This document shows, in pieces, positions 22,426-27,211 of a stretch of DNA of 27,211 bases (its first letter is position 1; every line of letters starts with the position of its first letter). The position numbers and the translations under genes were made by a program. The DNA comes from Clostridiales bacterium UBA6330 (GTDB lineage: Bacteria > Bacillota > Clostridia > Oscillospirales > CAG-272): NCBI GenBank assembly GCA_002438075.1, contig DJSQ01000084.1:1-27211 (forward strand). Reading direction: 5' to 3'. The notes under the pieces are model-generated. The model saw only the letters and a program-made list of their open reading frames with translations. It had not been told where the DNA came from and ran no database searches.

Positions 22426-24228
22426 ATGAGAAACAGAACGATCGGTTCCCATCCCGCAATCGGCATTCGCCCGATTATCGACGCGCGCCGCGGGGCTCTC
22501 GGCGTGCGGCAGTCCCTTGAGGAGCAGACCATGAGCATGGCAAGGAGCGCCGCAAAGCTCTTTGAAGAAAACCTCCGCTACACCGACGGCACCCCCGTGC
22601 GCGTGGTCATTGCCGATACCACCATCGGGCGCGTGGGCGAGACTGCCGCCTGCGCGGAGAAATTCAAGCGCGAGCAGGTTGCCGTTACGCTGTCGGTCAC
22701 GCCCTGCTGGTGCTATGGCTCGGAGACGATGGACATGGACCCGCACACCGTGAAGGCGGTCTGGGGCTTCAACGGCACCGAGCGCCCGGGCGCGGTCTAT
22801 CTTGCCGCCGTCCTCGCCGCGCACGCGCAGAAGGGACTGCCCGCCTTCGGCATCTACGGGCATGAGGTCCAGCCCGCAACCGCAACCGAAATTCCAGCAG
22901 ACGTAAAGGAAAAGCTGCTCCGCTTCGGCAGAGCCGCCATTGCCGCCGTGACCATGGAGGGGAAGTCCTATCTTCAAATCGGCTCAATGTGCATGGGCAT
23001 CGCGGGCTCGCAGATTAACCCCGATTTCTTTGAGGACTACCTCGGAATGCGCGTGGAATCGGTGGACGAGGTCGAGGTCCTGCGCCGCATGGAGGAGGGG
23101 ATATACGACCACGAGGAATTCGACCGCGCAATGGCATGGGTGAAGGCAAACTGCCCCGAGGGGCTTGACAAGAATCCCGCATTCATCCGCAAGTCTCCCG
23201 AGGAGAAGGCGAAGGATTGGAAATTCACCGTTAAAACCGCGCTGATTGTGCAGGACCTGATGAGCGGAAACGACCGTCTGCCTGCCGGAAATGAGGAGGA
23301 AATGGTTGGTCACAACGCCATTGCCGCCGGCTTCCAGGGGCAGAGACAGTGGACGGATCACTGGCCGAATGCCGACTTCACCGAGGCAATCTGCAATACC
23401 TCGTTCGACTGGAACGGTGCCCGCGAGCCGTTCGTGCTGGCAACCGAAAACGATACGCTCAACGGCGCGTCGATGCTTCTGATGAAGCAGCTGACCAACC
23501 GCGCCCAGCTGTTCGCCGATGTCCGCACCTACTGGTCGCATGATGCGGTGAAGGAAGCAACGGGCTATGAGATTGAAGGGCATGCAAAGGATTCGGACGG
23601 CTTCATCCACCTCATTAACTCGGGTGCCGCAGCGCTGGATTTCACTGCCGAATCCCGCGACGCAAAGGGAAACCCGACCGTTAAGGCATGGTATGACACG
23701 ACCGAAGCCGACCGTGCCGCAATGCTGAAGGCAACCGACTGGTGCGCCGCCGACAACGGCTACTTCCGCGGCGGCGGGTTCTCGTCCCACTATGTGACGA
23801 ACGCCGAAATTCCCTGCACCATGCTCCGCCTGAACTGGGTCAAGGGATTGGGACCGGTTGCGCAATTGGTGGAGGGCTGGACGGTCGCTCTGCCCGAGGA
23901 GGTCAACGACCTTCTCTGGAAGCGGACCGACTACACATGGCCTTCGACATGGTTTGCGCCGCGCTGTGACGGCAAGGAGGGGAGCCCCTTCTGCACGGCT
24001 TACGACGTGATGAACCATTGGGGCGCGAACCACGGCGCCATCAGCTACGGGCACATCGGCGCCGATCTGCTGACGCTCTGTTCGATGCTCCGCATTCCGG
24101 TTTGTATGCACAATGTTCCGGCGGGTGATATTTTCCGCCCGGCGTGCTGGAACGCCTTCGGCTCCGACCCCGAGGGGCAGGACTACCGCGCCTGCGCAAC
24201 CTACGGCGCACGGTTCCGCAAGAATTGA
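22426..24228 (+). CDS. fucI: L-fucose isomerase
   Basis: Interconverts L-fucose and L-fuculose (also D-arabinose and D-ribulose) with Mn2+, the first step of cytoplasmic fucose breakdown. The 600-aa length is normal for the hexameric family. Conserved blocks include GSHPAIGIRPIIDARRGALG at the N-terminus, GFQGQRQWTDHWPN, and SFDWNGAREPF followed by ATENDTLNG. Glu341 (ATEND) and Asp365 (FADVRTYW) match E. coli Glu337 and Asp361. A C-terminal NHWGANHGAISYGHIG carries the likely third metal-site histidine. It has its own promoter and terminator. The fuculokinase and aldolase genes are not in the window. Confidence 0.95.
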   Translation: MRNRTIGSHPAIGIRPIIDARRGALGVRQSLEEQTMSMARSAAKLFEENLRYTDGTPVRVVIADTTIGRVGETAACAEKFKREQVAVTLSVTPCWCYGSETMDMDPHTVKAVWGFNGTERPGAVYLAAVLAAHAQKGLPAFGIYGHEVQPATATEIPADVKEKLLRFGRAAIAAVTMEGKSYLQIGSMCMGIAGSQINPDFFEDYLGMRVESVDEVEVLRRMEEGIYDHEEFDRAMAWVKANCPEGLDKNPAFIRKSPEEKAKDWKFTVKTALIVQDLMSGNDRLPAGNEEEMVGHNAIAAGFQGQRQWTDHWPNADFTEAICNTSFDWNGAREPFVLATENDTLNGASMLLMKQLTNRAQLFADVRTYWSHDAVKEATGYEIEGHAKDSDGFIHLINSGAAALDFTAESRDAKGNPTVKAWYDTTEADRAAMLKATDWCAADNGYFRGGGFSSHYVTNAEIPCTMLRLNWVKGLGPVAQLVEGWTVALPEEVNDLLWKRTDYTWPSTWFAPRCDGKEGSPFCTAYDVMNHWGANHGAISYGHIGADLLTLCSMLRIPVCMHNVPAGDIFRPACWNAFGSDPEGQDYRACATYGARFRKN

Positions 24229-24229
24229 T

Positions 24230-24263
24230 AAAAAAAGCAACCGCCGACGGCGGTTGCTTTTTT
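24230..24263. terminator. Bidirectional intrinsic terminator between fucI and the four-Cys gene
   Basis: A 9-bp perfect stem (24237-24245 with 24249-24257) has a 3-base loop, an A-run before it and a T-run after it, so it works on both strands for two convergent genes. Confidence 0.92.
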
Positions 24264-24271
24264 GGGATATG

Positions 24272-24472
24272 TTATATCTGCTTGTGAACGCTCTTGTACT
24301 CGTCGTAGAAGCGGTAGAAGGGGCAGGCGGCGGTGCGCCCCGCGAGGAAGCGCGACATTTCGTCCTGGTCCAGATTGACGCGGCAGAAATTGGCATCGTA
24401 ATCCTCGTCGTAGTCATAAAACACACAGCTGTCGCAGGAGCCGACCGTCTTTTTCACTTTTCGTTCTTCCAT
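24272..24472 (-). CDS. Small four-cysteine protein, DUF6472-like
   Basis: A 66-aa protein of unknown function with Cys13, Cys16, Cys30 and Cys50 (CDSC, FC and ACP contexts), a pattern compatible with a small metal site. It has an acidic YDYDEDYD stretch and the segment LDQDEMSRFLAG. I recall this pattern from the clostridial DUF6472 family. The start is supported by ggagg seven bases upstream and a consensus-like promoter. It is monocistronic and convergent with fucI. Confidence 0.8.
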   Translation of the reverse strand: MEERKVKKTVGSCDSCVFYDYDEDYDANFCRVNLDQDEMSRFLAGRTAACPFYRFYDEYKSVHKQI

Positions 24473-24510
24473 AATCCCACCTCCGTGTGTATTTGGGTTT
24501 CCCCACCTTT

Positions 24511-24539
24511 ATTATACCGCATTCCGAGGAAAAAGTAAA
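24511..24539 (-). promoter_or_regulatory. Promoter of the four-Cys gene
   Basis: On the minus strand TTTACT (24534-24539), a 17-base spacer and TATAAT (24511-24516), about 38 bases before the ATG. Confidence 0.65.
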
Positions 24540-24582
24540 GGGCTTTTCGGAATATTTTTCGGATATTGCACCGCGAAACGGT

Positions 24583-24612
24583 CGATACTGACAGTATCGG
24601 CTTTTATTTTTT
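24583..24612 (+). promoter_or_regulatory. Palindrome followed by a T-rich run before the MBOAT gene
   Basis: CGATACTG (24583-24590) and its complement CAGTATCG (24592-24599) flank a single A. A T-rich stretch (24601-24612) follows. It sits 20 bases upstream of the MBOAT start with no plus-strand gene left to terminate, so it may be an operator or an attenuator. I could not identify a convincing promoter for the downstream pair. Confidence 0.45.
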
Positions 24613-24631
24613 GAAGAGAGGAGCGCGGCGC

Positions 24632-25969
24632 ATGACCTTTTCCTCCATCGTGTTCCTGTTTGCTTTTCTTCCGCTCACGCTGGCGGCATACTACCTGTTT
24701 CCGCGCGGGTGGAGGAACGCGGTCCTGCTCGCGGCGGGACTGCTTTTCTGCGCGTGGGACCGTCCCGCATCGCTGCTGCCGCTCCTGTGGGAGGCGCTCG
24801 CGGCGTATGGCTTTGCGTGCCTGTCCGCGCGGACGGGGCGGAGGGTCTGGCTTTGGCTTGGCATTGCCTGCGTGACCGCGCCGCTTGTGCTGTTCAAATA
24901 CACCCCGCTCGGCGGGTCCTACGGCTTGCCGCAGGGAATCTCCTTTTACACCTTCGCGTTAATCTCCTACCTTGCGGATGTCAGCCACGGGCGGGCGGAG
25001 GCGGAACGGAATCCGCTGCTTTTCGGGACCTATGCAACGCTGTTTCCACTGCTCGGCGCGGGTCCGATTCTGCGCTGGGGCGAGACGCGCGGACAGCTGA
25101 CCGAACGGCGGGAGTCGGTCATGGCGTTCGGGGTCGGGGTCGGTCGCTTTTGCTGTGGGCTTGGGAAAAAGCTGTTGCTCGGGGACGGGCTTGCGGCGGG
25201 GTACCGCTATTACCGCGACCTGTTGGCGGTTCAGCCGACCGTCCTCGGCGCGTGGCTGACGCTGATTTGCTTCACGCTCCACCTGTATTTCGATTTTTCG
25301 GGCTATACCGACATGGCGCTCGGTGTCGGGCGGATGTTCGGCTTCCGCTTTCCCGAGAATTTCGACTACCCGTTCCTTGCGCGCAGCATCACCGATTTCT
25401 GGCGGCGCTGGCATCTGTCGCTTTCCCGCTGGTTCCGCGACTATATCTACATTCCGCTCGGAGGCAACCGTCGCGGGCGGCTGATGCAATGCCGCAACCT
25501 TGCGGCGGTCTGGCTCCTGACGGGAGTCTGGCACGGTGCGGGGTGGAATTTCCTGCTCTGGGGCGGGTATTTCTGCGTGATTCTCATCTGCGAGCACCTG
25601 TTCCTGCGCCGCCTTCTGGACCGTTTGCCGTCCCTTTTCGCGCACCTGTACGCGCTGTTTCTGATTCTTGTCAGCTTTCTGCTGTTCTCCTACCGCGATT
25701 GGGCGGGCGGGTGGCAGTGCTTCTGCGCGCTGTTCGGGGTGGGGACGGTCGGAGCAACCTCCGCCGTGGTGTCATGGCAGGCGCTCCGTCTGCTCCCGCT
25801 TCTGGGGATTGCCGCCGTGGGCTCCACGCCTCTGCCGCGCAGGATATGGGGGCGGTTCGCCTACCGCGTTCCCATCGCCCTGCCGCTGGGGGCGGTTCTG
25901 CTGGTGGTTCTGTGCGTGGCGTACCTGCTGGACGCGTCCTTTTTGCCGTTTGCGTACCTGAATTTTTGA
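24632..25969 (+). CDS. MBOAT family O-acyltransferase (AlgI/DltB-like)
   Basis: A 445-aa multi-span membrane protein that in characterised relatives passes an acyl group across the membrane onto an extracellular polymer. Family signatures are GISFYTFALISYLADV (102-117), YFDFSGYTDMALG (219-231), DFWRRWHLSLSRWFRDYIYI (255-274), then PLGGNRRG. The conserved active-site histidine is His301 in VWHGAGWNF. The ATG at 24632 is chosen over a frame opening at 24566 because a hydrophobic helix begins right after it and gagagga precedes it. It is followed 21 bases later by a DHHW/AlgX-like gene, a standard pairing for polysaccharide O-acetylation. The target polymer is unknown. Confidence 0.92.
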   Translation: MTFSSIVFLFAFLPLTLAAYYLFPRGWRNAVLLAAGLLFCAWDRPASLLPLLWEALAAYGFACLSARTGRRVWLWLGIACVTAPLVLFKYTPLGGSYGLPQGISFYTFALISYLADVSHGRAEAERNPLLFGTYATLFPLLGAGPILRWGETRGQLTERRESVMAFGVGVGRFCCGLGKKLLLGDGLAAGYRYYRDLLAVQPTVLGAWLTLICFTLHLYFDFSGYTDMALGVGRMFGFRFPENFDYPFLARSITDFWRRWHLSLSRWFRDYIYIPLGGNRRGRLMQCRNLAAVWLLTGVWHGAGWNFLLWGGYFCVILICEHLFLRRLLDRLPSLFAHLYALFLILVSFLLFSYRDWAGGWQCFCALFGVGTVGATSAVVSWQALRLLPLLGIAAVGSTPLPRRIWGRFAYRVPIALPLGAVLLVVLCVAYLLDASFLPFAYLNF

Positions 25970-25990
25970 TTTTCGGAAGGAGACCGAGCG

Positions 25991-27148
25991 ATGAAACAAT
26001 CCGTCACGATTTGCGCGATTCTGTTCTGCGTGCTGTTATTCGGCATGGCAATCACCTTTTGGCTGGTGCCGAAAAAGGACTTTTCCGCCGTGGAAAAACG
26101 GGCGCTCCAAACGCGTCCGAAGCCCGATATGGCTTCTCTCCTCTCGGGCAGCTACACCGACCGCTTGGCGGCATTTTACGCTGACCAATTCCCGCTCCGC
26201 GCCTCGTGGGTCGGGCTGAAGGGGCGGGCGGAAATTCTGCTTGGAAAGGGGGAGAACAACGGAATTCTGCTCGGTTCGGGCGGTCGGCTCGCGCGGCGGC
26301 GGTTTCGGATGCTGACCCCCGAGGGGGCTGTGGGAGATGTCGATTTCATTTCGCAGGCGCAGGTCACGGCGGCGTGTGACGGAATTTTACGCGCGCAGGA
26401 GGCTTTATCGGTGCCGTTTGCGGTGCTTCTGACGGGGCGGAATGTGGATGTTTGTCCCTCCGCGTTTTCCTACCCGACCGATTTTTCCGATGCGCTGAAC
26501 GAGACGGTACAGTCCCGTCTGCGGGGGAAGGTTGCCGCGCCCGACCTGATTTCGCTGTTCCGCTCTGGCGGGGAGGGGCTTTACTATCGCACCGACCACC
26601 ACTGGACGACGGCCGGGGCGTACCTCGGCTACTGCGCGGCGATGGAGGCGCTCGGGCAGGAAAGTGCGATTCTGCCGTCCTCGGAATTCCGCCGCGAGGT
26701 GGTATCCTCGTCCTTTTACGGCACGCTTTGGGCGGCAGGCGGGATGGAATGGGTGTCCCCCGACTCGGTGGAGGTTTGGTATCGCGGCAACGAGGCAGAC
26801 TTTACCGTGGTGGCGGACGGGCGGGCGTTAGGCGGCTTCTACGCGTTCTCGCGCATGGAAAGCGGGGACACCTACGCGCTCTTTCTGGACGGGACGCACG
26901 ATGTGGTGACAATTCGGAAGTCGGGAGAGGCGCGTCCGTGTCTACTGGTCATCCGCGACAGCTTTGCCTCAAGTCTTGCGCCCTTTCTCGCGCAGCACTA
27001 CGATCTGGTTCTTCTGAATCTCTCCTCGGTACGCTCCGATTTCACCGCCGTTTCCGCTCTCGCGTCAGAGTACGGTGCCGACGCGGTGCTTCTGGTTTAC
27101 ACGCTCGAAAATTTGCTGACGGCGGACAAGTTACCGAGGTTGAGGTAG
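25991..27148 (+). CDS. DHHW family (AlgX/AlgJ-like) cell-surface acyltransferase partner
   Basis: A 385-aa protein with an N-terminal membrane anchor or uncleaved signal (6-26) and the rest outside the cell. The name-giving motif is TDHHWT (201-206), preceded by LYYR. A late VIRDSFASSLAPF segment (320-332) has Ser324 as a likely SGNH-type nucleophile with the Asp-His pair. DQFPLR and GLKGR near 66-79 are also typical of the family. It probably accepts the acyl group delivered by the MBOAT protein and transfers it to a glycan. The ribosome site aaggag lies eight bases before the ATG. The repeat element begins six bases after the stop. Confidence 0.88.
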   Translation: MKQSVTICAILFCVLLFGMAITFWLVPKKDFSAVEKRALQTRPKPDMASLLSGSYTDRLAAFYADQFPLRASWVGLKGRAEILLGKGENNGILLGSGGRLARRRFRMLTPEGAVGDVDFISQAQVTAACDGILRAQEALSVPFAVLLTGRNVDVCPSAFSYPTDFSDALNETVQSRLRGKVAAPDLISLFRSGGEGLYYRTDHHWTTAGAYLGYCAAMEALGQESAILPSSEFRREVVSSSFYGTLWAAGGMEWVSPDSVEVWYRGNEADFTVVADGRALGGFYAFSRMESGDTYALFLDGTHDVVTIRKSGEARPCLLVIRDSFASSLAPFLAQHYDLVLLNLSSVRSDFTAVSALASEYGADAVLLVYTLENLLTADKLPRLR

Positions 27149-27154
27149 GAAGAC

Positions 27155-27211
27155 CTTGGGGCTTTGCCCCAAGCCCCACTTAGGGGACTTCTTAAGGAGA
27201 AGTCCCCTAAG
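27155..27211. repeat. Second copy of the hairpin-bearing repeat family (cut by window end)
   Basis: Two hairpins in tandem: 27155-27173 (8-bp stem CTTGGGGC/GCCCCAAG, loop ttt) and 27179-27211 (perfect 14-bp stem, loop taagg). The order, spacing and linker match each half-unit of the element at 1-211. It continues beyond the window. No T-run is visible, so it is not a standard terminator, although it might act as one for the DHHW gene. Confidence 0.75.

Overview
This 27.2-kb window looks like a chromosomal segment of a GC-rich Clostridia member (Bacillota), plausibly a gut Oscillospirales-type organism. The reasons are SpoVG, a DUF6472-like small protein, strong Shine-Dalgarno sequences, consensus or extended -10 vegetative promoters, and large MalF/MalG-type ABC systems with no ATPase gene nearby. 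This taxonomy is inferred from gene content; no rRNA or tRNA gene is present.

Left part (1-7.7 kb), mostly housekeeping. A structured inverted repeat (1-211) lies just upstream of dusB, followed by an overlapping YfcE-type phosphoesterase, spoVG (minus strand) and murC. Next is a lower-GC hypothetical gene with a duplicated translation-initiation-like leader (minus strand), then an RlmI-type rRNA methyltransferase (minus strand). Divergent from the methyltransferase is a two-gene sufC-sufB operon, a minimal Fe-S scaffold pair ending at a clear terminator.

Central part (7.7-22.3 kb), the most interesting region. A 460-bp non-coding stretch carries two copies of a 15-bp palindrome and a consensus promoter. 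It precedes a seven-gene co-directional operon with short gaps: a giant solute-binding protein, permease pair 1, a secreted beta-propeller/TPR protein fused to a Yip1-like membrane domain, a giant DUF5696-like secreted protein, and permease pair 2. One recognisable binding protein, two permease pairs, no ATPase, and no visible lipid anchor on either giant exported protein suggest a composite cell-surface glycan recognition and uptake machine. A strong terminator closes the operon.

Right part (22.3-27.2 kb). L-fucose isomerase has its own promoter and shares a bidirectional terminator with a small four-Cys protein on the minus strand. An MBOAT O-acyltransferase and a DHHW/AlgX-like protein follow as a cell-surface polymer O-acylation pair. 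The window ends in another copy of the repeat family seen at the left edge. Across the copies the stems change in a compensatory way, so their secondary structure appears to be conserved.
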